The notes under the pieces are model-generated. The model had not been told where the DNA came from. It searched no databases and saw nothing but the letters and a program-made list of their open reading frames with translations. Position numbers and translations under genes: made by a program. Below, piece by piece: positions 36,230-43,940 of a DNA stretch of 64,000 bases (positions are counted from its first letter, which is position 1; every line of letters starts with the position of its first letter). The stretch spans positions 248,001 through 312,000 of the forward strand of contig NZ_JBKBHX010000002.1 of the NCBI RefSeq assembly GCF_046299575.1, in the 5' to 3' direction. Source of the stretch: Thermaurantimonas sp046299575. GTDB lineage: Bacteria > Bacteroidota > Bacteroidia > Flavobacteriales > Schleiferiaceae.

Positions 36230-38133
36230 TCGTTTTTATACTCCTGTACCAAATTATTTAAATATCCCTTAAAGAAAAAGTCCAAAGATCGGCTTAAGGT
36301 AGCTAATCTACTAATGCTGTGTTTTCTTCTTGAAAATCCATTTTTAAAAAGAGCACCTAGATTATCAACGTCCATTCTTAGAATTCCCAATCTCTTAAAA
36401 TCACTTTCTCCGGCCAATTCATCAAATGTTTTTGGATATCCTTCCTCATTTGATGGATAAGTATTTCCACCATAAAAAGTGAATCCTTTAATTACGTTTT
36501 TCTCGCCGAATAGGGGCACTATTAAATCAGTAGAATTAAACGTTAAAAATCTTCCATTTTCCACATGATTTCCTTCATAATAATATTTCCCATTTTTATT
36601 TTCTACCATTACTCCTTTTCTTGTAAAAGAACATTGGAAATCGAATTCAAAATACTTATCTTCTGGGCTTATTGCAATGTCTTCTGCTAATAGTATTCCT
36701 GCACTATTCTTTAGTTGTTTTCCCAGTTCAATATGCATTTGTGACTGTCGGCTCCTGTTTTTACCTATTTTATTTTTAGGTTCGATTATATCTCCTGATA
36801 TATCGTCAATATCTTCAAATTTTGGGGCGATACCAGGTTCAAAAAATTCCGAATAAGCATCTTCAGAAATAAACATTTTGTCGTAGCGTTGCACTTTGTG
36901 GCGCTCTAGTTTTTTGTGAAGTTCAGTCCATTTATCTGCAAGTGATGGAATGGAGTAATCTTCTTGTTGTAGGAGATTTTTTGGTGTTATTTCTATATAA
37001 TCAAGTGATATAAATAACCTTGTTCCGAAATTTTTAAACAGCCATTCATTTACTGTGGTGCGCAGTTCATCTACAGTTTGACGAACGTGGGCAGTGTTGG
37101 GCGCAAGTACATGAAATCCTCCTCCGCTATCAATGATTACATTGCCTCGATATAATCCAGTCTTATTTAAAAAGCAGTATAGTACGTTGTCAATGAGCCA
37201 TTGCAGGTAAAACGAACGTCCCTTGAGCGATTTGGCTGCATTTTTTGATGAAATGTTGTAAATAAACGACTGAATGCCGCTAAGGTCTGCTCCAATCAAA
37301 AGAGCGAATGGCGTTTCCCCATCAGGCAGTTTTACGTCAACATTGTTGATATTCGAATATTTTTCTTTTATGAAATCGTATAGACATATCGCCAGACCCG
37401 CACTGGTTCGCAAATGGTCGTAAAGCGATACATCGGGTAGGTCAACTGTGCTTGAAGGAATAAATCGGGCATGTTTTTCTAAAACATACGAGAAAGTCTC
37501 TATCCATGTTTTGAAATCTGTTTTGCTGTCGATTGACTGAATGTCTTCACTGAATGCTTGCCATACTTTGCTGTAGCCAGGTTCGTTTGTAAAAGATTCC
37601 AAATTTTTGGAAAAAGCTAATTTCTTTGCTTCAGATGCATCAAGATCAGCTGTGTATTTAAAAGGGAGGATATCAAATCTGTGAGTTCCTGAATAATCGT
37701 CTGACCTACCGATATATTCAATAACATTGTGTAGGCGGATCTTCTTGAAGTTATTCCGAGTTTGGACGTTATCTTCATCTAATGAATTCGATTTTACCCG
37801 ATCCATACCGCTGCTGAGCTTGTCGGCCAGTGCGATAAGCTGCTCGTCTAATTTACCGGGCTTGTGGTGCGAACAAGCAAGGCGCATCAAATTCAGGTTG
37901 TCAACAGTGAATTCAAGATTGTGATTTTTTATAAACTGTGCTGTCCACAATACGTGCAGATGTGAATAATAGGCCCCTTGATTTGGGCAATAAACGCTTT
38001 CGAGCTTGCGAATTTCAGGCTCAATTAAGCGCGAAGTCTTCATTCCATCGGGATCAGCCCGCTGAAAGAATTTTCCGATATCGTGCAGTAACGCTGCTAA
38101 ATAAATTACATCTCTATCTGTAGCGTTTTTCAT
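36190..38133 (-). CDS. csm1: Csm1/Cas10 N-terminal part, truncated by frameshift in GGDD
   Basis: A 647-residue Cas10 of type III-A that should be about 860 residues. HD nuclease domain: LLHDIGKFFQR (residues 15-25, H17-D18). First Palm: LLIGADLSGIQSFIYNIS (about residues 283-300). Second Palm: RLGILRMDVDNLGALF, with the metal Asp residues. The frame then reads YILYAGAMIYF and stops. One added base would restore YAGGDDLFLIGK. The protein is thus cut within the cyclase motif and lacks D4. Cas6 overlaps its start by four bases. Confidence 0.9.
   Translation of the reverse strand: MKNATDRDVIYLAALLHDIGKFFQRADPDGMKTSRLIEPEIRKLESVYCPNQGAYYSHLHVLWTAQFIKNHNLEFTVDNLNLMRLACSHHKPGKLDEQLIALADKLSSGMDRVKSNSLDEDNVQTRNNFKKIRLHNVIEYIGRSDDYSGTHRFDILPFKYTADLDASEAKKLAFSKNLESFTNEPGYSKVWQAFSEDIQSIDSKTDFKTWIETFSYVLEKHARFIPSSTVDLPDVSLYDHLRTSAGLAICLYDFIKEKYSNINNVDVKLPDGETPFALLIGADLSGIQSFIYNISSKNAAKSLKGRSFYLQWLIDNVLYCFLNKTGLYRGNVIIDSGGGFHVLAPNTAHVRQTVDELRTTVNEWLFKNFGTRLFISLDYIEITPKNLLQQEDYSIPSLADKWTELHKKLERHKVQRYDKMFISEDAYSEFFEPGIAPKFEDIDDISGDIIEPKNKIGKNRSRQSQMHIELGKQLKNSAGILLAEDIAISPEDKYFEFDFQCSFTRKGVMVENKNGKYYYEGNHVENGRFLTFNSTDLIVPLFGEKNVIKGFTFYGGNTYPSNEEGYPKTFDELAGESDFKRLGILRMDVDNLGALFKNGFSRRKHSISRLATLSRSLDFFFKGYLNNLVQEYKNDCYILYAGAMIYF
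36200..36216 (-). other. one-base deletion site in the csm1 GGDD codons
   Basis: The minus strand reads TAC GCC GGT G-C GAT GAT where GGT GGC GAT GAT is expected. One G is missing near 36206-36207. The context is not a homopolymer and is not a slippery heptamer. Confidence 0.85.
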
Positions 38134-38834
38134 TCAGTTTTCACTTTATTTTCCGATTCTTTTTTCTTTTTAAGCATTCGCAAGCTTCCAAAACCGTGGC
38201 TAACACCCTTCCCCAGCCCCAAGTAGTCTGGCATAAAAACATTAGAAGTAAAGCGCACATTAAACGCCTTCATTCCTACTCCTTTGTATTTAACGGATAC
38301 TTCTTCAGGCAAACTGATGAACTGAACCTTTAAGGGTTTTTCGATTTTCCAGTCGATACCCTTAGCCATTGAAAGAATATTTCCTGTAAGAATTTTTTCT
38401 AATAATTCGATGCGAGCACCAGCGTCATCTAGCTCATTGTATTTTTCGTAATTCTCTTCATTGAGAGCAAGCCAGCGGTTTATGTAATATTCAAACGTGT
38501 AATCCCAAATGTTAAAGGTAATTTGTCGAAGCACCAGGTCGTGAATACGCAGTTGAATTTCGCGGTGGCTGATGGAAATTTTCCAGGATGGCTGTTGAAA
38601 TAGGTGTGTGATTTCATCTGTACCATCGTCAATGCAAAAAATTGCAGCATTGCCTCGAACGGTCTTGTATTGTATACCTGGATATTCGTAATAATATCCT
38701 CCTTCTGGCCGATGGTTGTGGAAGCCTATGTGTTCAAGTCCGACTTTTTTTATTACCGCACCCCTAAACGCTGGAATTTCATGTGCAGCTATCTGATTCT
38801 GAAACACTACCAGTAGGGTGCGTACTTTTTTCAT
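38130..38834 (-). CDS. cas6: CRISPR pre-crRNA endonuclease Cas6
   Basis: A 234-residue Cas6 of the Bacteroidota Cas6b-like group. The glycine-rich loop LGLGKGVSHGFGSLR (about residues 210-224) near the C-terminus is characteristic. The start MKKVRTLLVVFQNQIAAHEIPAFRGAVI is the first ferredoxin-like strand. It cuts repeat RNA to make crRNAs, and as the only Cas6 here it should serve both the Csm and Cmr complexes. The Lys-rich tail overlaps csm1 by four bases. It is first in the csm operon, after a 97-base gap with a palindrome. Confidence 0.92.
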   Translation of the reverse strand: MKKVRTLLVVFQNQIAAHEIPAFRGAVIKKVGLEHIGFHNHRPEGGYYYEYPGIQYKTVRGNAAIFCIDDGTDEITHLFQQPSWKISISHREIQLRIHDLVLRQITFNIWDYTFEYYINRWLALNEENYEKYNELDDAGARIELLEKILTGNILSMAKGIDWKIEKPLKVQFISLPEEVSVKYKGVGMKAFNVRFTSNVFMPDYLGLGKGVSHGFGSLRMLKKKKESENKVKTE

Positions 38835-38904
38835 GGGTATTGTTAAGATATTTTTATCTATTGCAAAATAATGGTGAAAATTAAAAATTCTCTTTCATAT
38901 ATCA

Positions 38905-38924
38905 AATACCTACTGGTAGGTATT
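38905..38924. promoter_or_regulatory. perfect 20-bp palindrome between cmr6 and cas6
   Basis: AATACCTAC, TG, GTAGGTATT. The two-base centre favours a protein-binding operator over an RNA hairpin, although an 8-bp stem with a CTGG loop is possible. It sits in the only gap between the cmr and csm operons, 71 bases upstream of cas6. Confidence 0.5.
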
Positions 38925-38931
38925 ATTATCG

Positions 38932-40113
38932 TTATTTCATATATCCATACCCCACGGCAGTCTTGGCGCCAATTCCACGTTGGGTTAGAGCTTCTTTCAG
39001 ATAATCCGAAACAACAGTAAGCATATCATCGCTTTTGTTACCTAACTTGATGTGTTGGTTTTCAACGCCTTTGGGCAAACCTACCATAAATTGGAAAGTG
39101 AGATTTTCTACGGTGAGGAAAATGATAGGCACTGGGCTTTGCCAGTCAGCGGGAGGCTTGTTGCCACCATAATATTCGGGATAGTGGGGATTCATAATAT
39201 CTGCCTTGATGCAACCTTGCGGGCTGTGAGTAGGGTAGGCATCGAAGAAAATGACATCGCCAGTTTTTTCAGTTGTTTCAGGATAGCGATATTTTGATGT
39301 GTCTTTTCCAAACTTTTGCCTGTCCTCATTGTAACAACGCTTGTAGTAAGTAGTCATTCGCTTTTTTTGACCATTTTCTTCATATATGGTTTCCTCTCCA
39401 CACCCAAAAATATCGCACATTTCTTTTGAATGGTGAAATAATAAGGCTTCACTATCAGCCTTATTGCCTTGTAAAGTCGTAATCAGATAACTTCTCAAAA
39501 CACCTTTGACGGCACTTGCTGGAATATATGGAAAGCCGTATATGTGATGTAAGGTGATAGACGTTTCAAACACCGAGCCGCTGCCCAGTCCTACGACCAA
39601 TCGCCAATCGGGTTGGAACTGTAGTTCGTTTTTTTGATTGCTGTCATACGATTTGGGTAATAAATTACCGCCGGTGAGTTGCAAAGCGTTGTGATGATGG
39701 CGAGCGATGAAATTTTGGTAATATTTCTTAACTGCGTCATCTTTATTATCTCCAAAAGCCACTTGACAGTCTTGTCCCCGCTTTTTTAAAATTCGGTTTT
39801 CTATTTTGAAATTTGTGCTGTCGAAAATTTGCTCTTTGTGAAGTTTGAGAGCGAAATTCTCTAAAATCAATTTTCTAGCAATTGCTTTAATGGATAAAAT
39901 TGTCCAACTCGGTTTGCCCTTATACATTGAAGGCTGAATTTCTACCTCAAACTGGTCTCCTTTCTTAGGGTTTAGGTTTGTCGATTTTTTCTGTTGTAAA
40001 ATCGCTAAATTTATAAAAATATTAGGACTAACGTCATTTGCAACGAGCCAACCATTCTTAGCATTTGTATTCCAAATGCTTACAGTGGCAATTACTTTTT
40101 TTGTTTCTGCCAT
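38932..40113 (-). CDS. cmr6: type III-B CRISPR RAMP protein Cmr6
   Basis: A 393-residue Cmr6. An N-terminal extension (about residues 1-90) looks like an OB/cold-shock-type segment (VSIWNTNAKNGWLVANDV). Then comes the RAMP core with VVGLGSGSVFETSITLHHIYGFPYIPASAVKGVLRSY (about residues 168-205), GDVIFFDAYP, and the end RGIGAKTAVGYGYMK. Cmr6 caps the 3' end of the crRNA in the Cmr complex. It is last in the cmr operon. Confidence 0.92.
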   Translation of the reverse strand: MAETKKVIATVSIWNTNAKNGWLVANDVSPNIFINLAILQQKKSTNLNPKKGDQFEVEIQPSMYKGKPSWTILSIKAIARKLILENFALKLHKEQIFDSTNFKIENRILKKRGQDCQVAFGDNKDDAVKKYYQNFIARHHHNALQLTGGNLLPKSYDSNQKNELQFQPDWRLVVGLGSGSVFETSITLHHIYGFPYIPASAVKGVLRSYLITTLQGNKADSEALLFHHSKEMCDIFGCGEETIYEENGQKKRMTTYYKRCYNEDRQKFGKDTSKYRYPETTEKTGDVIFFDAYPTHSPQGCIKADIMNPHYPEYYGGNKPPADWQSPVPIIFLTVENLTFQFMVGLPKGVENQHIKLGNKSDDMLTVVSDYLKEALTQRGIGAKTAVGYGYMK

Positions 40114-40117
40114 AATT

Positions 40118-40531
40118 TTATTCTGACTTAGCGAACCTACGTAACCAATTCAATAAGGCTAATACTTCGGTGGTGCATTGGATAAGTTCTTTTGCCTGGC
40201 AGGTCATCAAATAAATTAAAACTTTTTCCTGATCATTACTCCCCGTAGTAAGTTTATTAATTTCTATCAGAGGAAAAGCACTAACACAGCTTGGTAAATT
40301 TTGCCCGGTGAGCCAATTGCAAATTTGTTTCAATAGTTTTTCTTCGCGGTTGTCATTTTTACTTTTTGAATACAAAAAAGCAAGTGTATTCAAAAGTCCG
40401 TTGGTTTTGATGTATGTAGGGATTTTATTGACCAAACTGCCGTATTCCTTGTCTTTTCCGTATGCACATTCCCACGCAAACTTTGCTCTTGCCTGGGCGA
40501 TGCTTTTCAATGTTGAGACTCCGTTAGCCAT
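40118..40531 (-). CDS. cmr5: type III-B CRISPR small subunit Cmr5
   Basis: A 137-residue helical protein with the family start (SIAQARAKFAWECA) and central block YGSLVNKIPTYIKTNGLLNTLAFLYSKSK (about residues 30-58). Cmr5 forms the small-subunit filament with Cmr4. Spacing to cmr6 is four bases and to cmr4 18 bases. Confidence 0.92.
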   Translation of the reverse strand: MANGVSTLKSIAQARAKFAWECAYGKDKEYGSLVNKIPTYIKTNGLLNTLAFLYSKSKNDNREEKLLKQICNWLTGQNLPSCVSAFPLIEINKLTTGSNDQEKVLIYLMTCQAKELIQCTTEVLALLNWLRRFAKSE

Positions 40532-40549
40532 GTTGAACCTCCTTCTTTT

Positions 40550-41527
40550 TTAAGTTAATAATTTTGTTCTCACAATCCCTTTTCCTAAGGTAGCATTGCC
40601 GCCGATTTGGACGATTGATGGCAAGCCATTATTGAAAAAATCTAAAACGCCTTCTGCTGTCATTTTATCCTCCTTGGCTGAAAATTCATCAGCAAACATC
40701 ACCAGAGAATATAGAATACTTTCGGCGGGCAGGTATTCTTCGCTGAAAAGTGCCCCTTGTTGTACTGTGCCCGTCTCGTTGTTAATCTTGGTGCGGGTGA
40801 TGACTTCGGTTGCAAGGGTTACAAAGTCGCGAAAATCGTCGTCGTCAAGGACTACTATGTCGGTTTTGATTTTTTCTTGCCAATACTTATCTAAACCAAC
40901 AAAAACATTAGTAGCGAGCCATTCGCCCAATTTGTCTATTTCTTGTTTTTTGTCAGGATTTTGAAAAACAAATTCCTCTAAATAGATTTTGTTTCCGTTT
41001 ACAATGGTAGATTTTTGTCCTATTGAAACCTTTGCAACATTTATTTCAGGCACATCACTTTTCATTCCCGCTAACTCCAAATCCGCAATAAACTTCTTAA
41101 TCACTCTTGGACAAGTAATCCACGCAAATACGCCGTACAAAGACTTAACGGGAAACAACAACAAACGGGCATCACTAATCGAAATACAACCGGAAAATTG
41201 CGAATTATCTTTGAATATTTCTTTTAAATAGTCTTTGGCTGAAAAGCGATTTTTAACATTGATTCCTAATTCAGCATCGTCAAACCCAAATGTTGTATTA
41301 ATTTTTATAAGATTTCTTTTCGCTTTATCGTCATCAGTTTTTGATATAACCAATTCACTCTCAAAAGCCTCTCTCAATGCCCCTTTGAGCGATGAAGCTT
41401 CTATTTTGGGGAAATTGGTGTGCCTTTCGCGCTGGATAGGCAAGTCTACGATACCTAAGTCAGAACCGCTGCCTACATGCAGGGGCGTTTCGCAGATAAG
41501 AAACAAAGGTTTGGCATTTTTGAACAT
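40550..41527 (-). CDS. cmr4: type III-B CRISPR RAMP backbone protein Cmr4
   Basis: A 325-residue RAMP protein. The first strand is LFLICETPLHVGSGSDLGIVDLPIQRE, in which D28 (of VDLPIQR) is at the place of the RNA-cutting Asp of Cmr4. It is followed by FPKIEASSLKGALREAFE (about residues 39-56). The end GNATLGKGIVRTK is the glycine-rich loop. The target-RNA slicer therefore looks intact. Just upstream is the AbiEii-like gene, four bases away. Confidence 0.93.
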   Translation of the reverse strand: MFKNAKPLFLICETPLHVGSGSDLGIVDLPIQRERHTNFPKIEASSLKGALREAFESELVISKTDDDKAKRNLIKINTTFGFDDAELGINVKNRFSAKDYLKEIFKDNSQFSGCISISDARLLLFPVKSLYGVFAWITCPRVIKKFIADLELAGMKSDVPEINVAKVSIGQKSTIVNGNKIYLEEFVFQNPDKKQEIDKLGEWLATNVFVGLDKYWQEKIKTDIVVLDDDDFRDFVTLATEVITRTKINNETGTVQQGALFSEEYLPAESILYSLVMFADEFSAKEDKMTAEGVLDFFNNGLPSIVQIGGNATLGKGIVRTKLLT

Positions 41528-41531
41528 AGTT

Positions 41532-42176
41532 TTATAATTTTAGTTTGTTCCAATGCTTAATTTGTTTTTGAAAGTGTTTTGAAATTTGCGATAAAGAAAT
41601 ATGCTGTGAAGGATTTAAATGTGCAATATTTTCATCAGCAATGTCATCCGTAAAAATCAAAGCTCTTTGAAATAAAGTTTTACTTAGATTTTTCATTTTT
41701 ACTGAGGTCATTTCAAAGAGTTCTTCAAGTGAAAAATGTTCTTGATTTAGAACATACAAGTCGTAGTAATCTCTGTATTTTGCCCTTAGAAACAAGGTGT
41801 TTACTTTCATTACCGCCAAAGTAGGCAGTTGGGCGATATATAGATAGTCGAATAAATGTATTCGGTTTTTAAGTTCATCCCACCCGTTGGCAAAAAAAGT
41901 AACCTTTGTGCCATCTACTACAAAATCGGCTTGCTGTGGCGATAGATTGACAATTCTGACAGATTCAAAACCGCTGTTTTGCAAAGTATTTTGAATTGGC
42001 AAGGCTTGCAAATCGGCATGCCAGGATAACAAATCAAGGTATTCGCTTAGGCGATGCCCCAAATAAACTGCCAAAGCCGAGCCGCCCACAAAAGTGAAGC
42101 TTTGTAGGAGTGGCAAAGTGGCTAATTTTTGCAGCACTTTTTTGGTATCAGGCAATAAATTGTTTAAGCCTTTCAC
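41532..42176 (-). CDS. AbiEii/AbiGii-like nucleotidyltransferase toxin, altered active site
   Basis: A 214-residue protein. TFVGGSALAVYLGHRLSEYLDLLSW (about residues 27-51) is the AbiEii nucleotidyltransferase motif GGSALAL..GHRxSxDxDxF. The first Asp of the DxD pair is Tyr here (codon TAC), while the second Asp is kept. C-terminal KYRDYYDLYVLNQ is also of the family. AbiEii proteins are toxins of type IV toxin-antitoxin or abortive infection systems. The start is GTG at 42176, which overlaps the upstream small gene by 29 bases. It sits within the cmr operon. Confidence 0.8.
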   Translation of the reverse strand: MKGLNNLLPDTKKVLQKLATLPLLQSFTFVGGSALAVYLGHRLSEYLDLLSWHADLQALPIQNTLQNSGFESVRIVNLSPQQADFVVDGTKVTFFANGWDELKNRIHLFDYLYIAQLPTLAVMKVNTLFLRAKYRDYYDLYVLNQEHFSLEELFEMTSVKMKNLSKTLFQRALIFTDDIADENIAHLNPSQHISLSQISKHFQKQIKHWNKLKL

Positions 42177-42474
42177 AGCGGTTATATTTTTTTTGAAATA
42201 TTGATATATATCTTTTTGGGTTTTTTATATTGAAAAATATAATAGCCAAATAAAAATTATGTCTGTAAATCTGCTCATCGGGCAACATTTTTTCGCGCCA
42301 AACCATTTTTATTTTTCTGGTATCAAATATTTTAAATAAAATTTTTAGTTCTTCTACATTTCCCCATCGCAAAGCTTCTTCTATCAATACTTCGTCAGGA
42401 ATATCGGCGCTGGGGGCATAACTCCAAAATGCTCCAAGTTGGCGTAGAAGAGAGATATAGCATTTTTTTTCCAT
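42148..42474 (-). CDS. DUF6922-like small protein, likely antitoxin partner
   Basis: A 108-residue protein with FWSYAPSADIPDEVLIEEALRWGNVEELKILFKIF (about residues 16-50). In Bacteroidota such small proteins are found directly before AbiEii-type nucleotidyltransferases, and some databases call them DUF6922. The overlap with the next gene (29 bases) is what one expects for an antitoxin-toxin pair. The role is inferred from position. The ATG follows a short repeat (42487-42515). Confidence 0.65.
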   Translation of the reverse strand: MEKKCYISLLRQLGAFWSYAPSADIPDEVLIEEALRWGNVEELKILFKIFDTRKIKMVWREKMLPDEQIYRHNFYLAIIFFNIKNPKRYISIFQKKYNRCERLKQFIA

Positions 42475-42486
42475 TTTTTTGCTTTT

Positions 42487-42515
42487 TGACAGGATTTCAG
42501 GATTTACAGGATTTT
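42487..42515. repeat. short tandem CAGGATTT repeat
   Basis: CAGGATTT occurs three times in 29 bases, between the CARF nuclease stop and the DUF6922-like gene. On the minus strand it reads AATCCTG repeats, a motif that I have met as a dispersed intergenic repeat in other bacteria. Confidence 0.6.
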
Positions 42516-43935
42516 AGGTAATAGCAATATCTATCACTTGATTGTCTTTAATATCCGATTTAAAAAAGTCTTGATAGATATGTCGTTCCTGGCTTAGTCT
42601 ACTTTTTTGTACTTTTAGAAACTTACAATTGAAGGTAATATTCGTATCAAACTTTTCTTTTAGTTGCCTAACGGTTTCTACATTCACACTGTTTTGGTTA
42701 TCCCCGTATAGAATTAACCAAATTTCTCTGATATTTTCTAAGAATTGAATCCTTTTGGGAAATTTCTCTAACAACTGTGTCCAACTATTAAAAGGGTTTT
42801 CTAATACGGAAACAGGTTTTACTTCTATCGCTATTTTAGAATTATTCTCCTGCTCAATTAACAAATCGATATCACCGCCATCTTGGGTTTTTACACTTAC
42901 ACTATGTTTTACTTTATAGCAATCAAATTTTGTTTGATAATATTTGAATAGTTTATGCTCTACCAAGTAGCCCATTATTGTACCTGTTAAGGGACTTTCT
43001 CTGTCTTTAAGATACTCTCTTAAAATTATACCTAGAGGCGTTAAGTTGGTATTATCCTTAAATACCAAATTAAGTTCACGCATTTCTGCAACTTCTTCTT
43101 GTCGTTTTGGATTTGTTCTTTGGTTATCGTTAAACAACAAAATTGTATATTTTTCAATTAACTCCCAATCAAAACCAACAGGCATTGGGGATAAATGAAT
43201 TATATCAGTGCTATCTTCATACAAATAATAAATGGCCAAATGATATAGTTGTGCCAAAATTGTAATTGGCGGAATAAAGGCTTTGTACCCACCTGTAATA
43301 TTGAGCAAGGAGTTTTCTGTACCCGTTTTGGCAATAATATTTTTAATTTGTTCAATTAGGTTCAGTAAACCTTGTTCAGAGTAGCCCTTTAAATTTAGGC
43401 CTTTGATGATATGATTTGATGAAAAGTTTTGTTCTTTTATTTTCTCAATGATGGTTGTTTGCCCTTCATTTGGCTTGTCAAAAACAACTGTTCTTTTGAT
43501 GATGACCTTATCACCATCTTTCTCTTCTTTATTTTCTTGATTTTCTTGATTTTCAAAATACCCCGCTATCACCTCTGCACACAAAACCGACAAAATAGTG
43601 TCGGTACAAAAAAGATGAATGGTTATATATAAGGCTTTGTCCGCTTTCAGGGACTTTTTTAGTTCCTTTTCAATGGCAAAAATGCTGCTGATTTCTGCGC
43701 AGTTAGATGTTTCACTTAAAAATTCAGTAAGCAGTTTAAGAATGCCTTTTTCGCCATATTCGCCTTTTACATAGTTGATATAACTATCTGCAGTAGTAGC
43801 TGAATTTTCAAAAAAAGAGCATTTTTCAAGTTCTTTTAATTGTTCTTTAATTTCTTTGGTAAGCCCATAGCTATTAGTTTCTTTCCAGTTGGAAATTAGG
43901 GAAGTACCAACTGTGGTAATAATAGTTTTGTTCAT
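42514..43935 (-). CDS. CARF-domain nuclease (APE2256-like CARF plus PD-(D/E)XK)
   Basis: A 473-residue CRISPR ancillary protein. The N-terminal CARF domain (about residues 1-265) starts IITTVGTSLISNW and has LLNITGGYKAFIPPITILA (about 210-228), the ligand-binding pattern of the APE2256 (TIGR02619) group. After a linker, a nuclease-like domain (about 315-470) has E326, DGGDID (D355/D357) and IAIEVK (E371, K373), the PD-(D/E)XK arrangement. Cyclic oligoadenylate should switch it on to cut nucleic acid. DNA or RNA preference cannot be told. It lies between cmr3 and cmr4, five bases after cmr3. The domain pairing is my reading from motifs. Confidence 0.78.
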   Translation of the reverse strand: MNKTIITTVGTSLISNWKETNSYGLTKEIKEQLKELEKCSFFENSATTADSYINYVKGEYGEKGILKLLTEFLSETSNCAEISSIFAIEKELKKSLKADKALYITIHLFCTDTILSVLCAEVIAGYFENQENQENKEEKDGDKVIIKRTVVFDKPNEGQTTIIEKIKEQNFSSNHIIKGLNLKGYSEQGLLNLIEQIKNIIAKTGTENSLLNITGGYKAFIPPITILAQLYHLAIYYLYEDSTDIIHLSPMPVGFDWELIEKYTILLFNDNQRTNPKRQEEVAEMRELNLVFKDNTNLTPLGIILREYLKDRESPLTGTIMGYLVEHKLFKYYQTKFDCYKVKHSVSVKTQDGGDIDLLIEQENNSKIAIEVKPVSVLENPFNSWTQLLEKFPKRIQFLENIREIWLILYGDNQNSVNVETVRQLKEKFDTNITFNCKFLKVQKSRLSQERHIYQDFFKSDIKDNQVIDIAIT

Positions 43936-43940
43936 AGAAT

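Noticed and set aside
42514..43935. Calling this protein Csm6
   Set aside because: No HEPN R-x4-H motif at the C-terminus; the motifs seen fit a PD-(D/E)XK nuclease.
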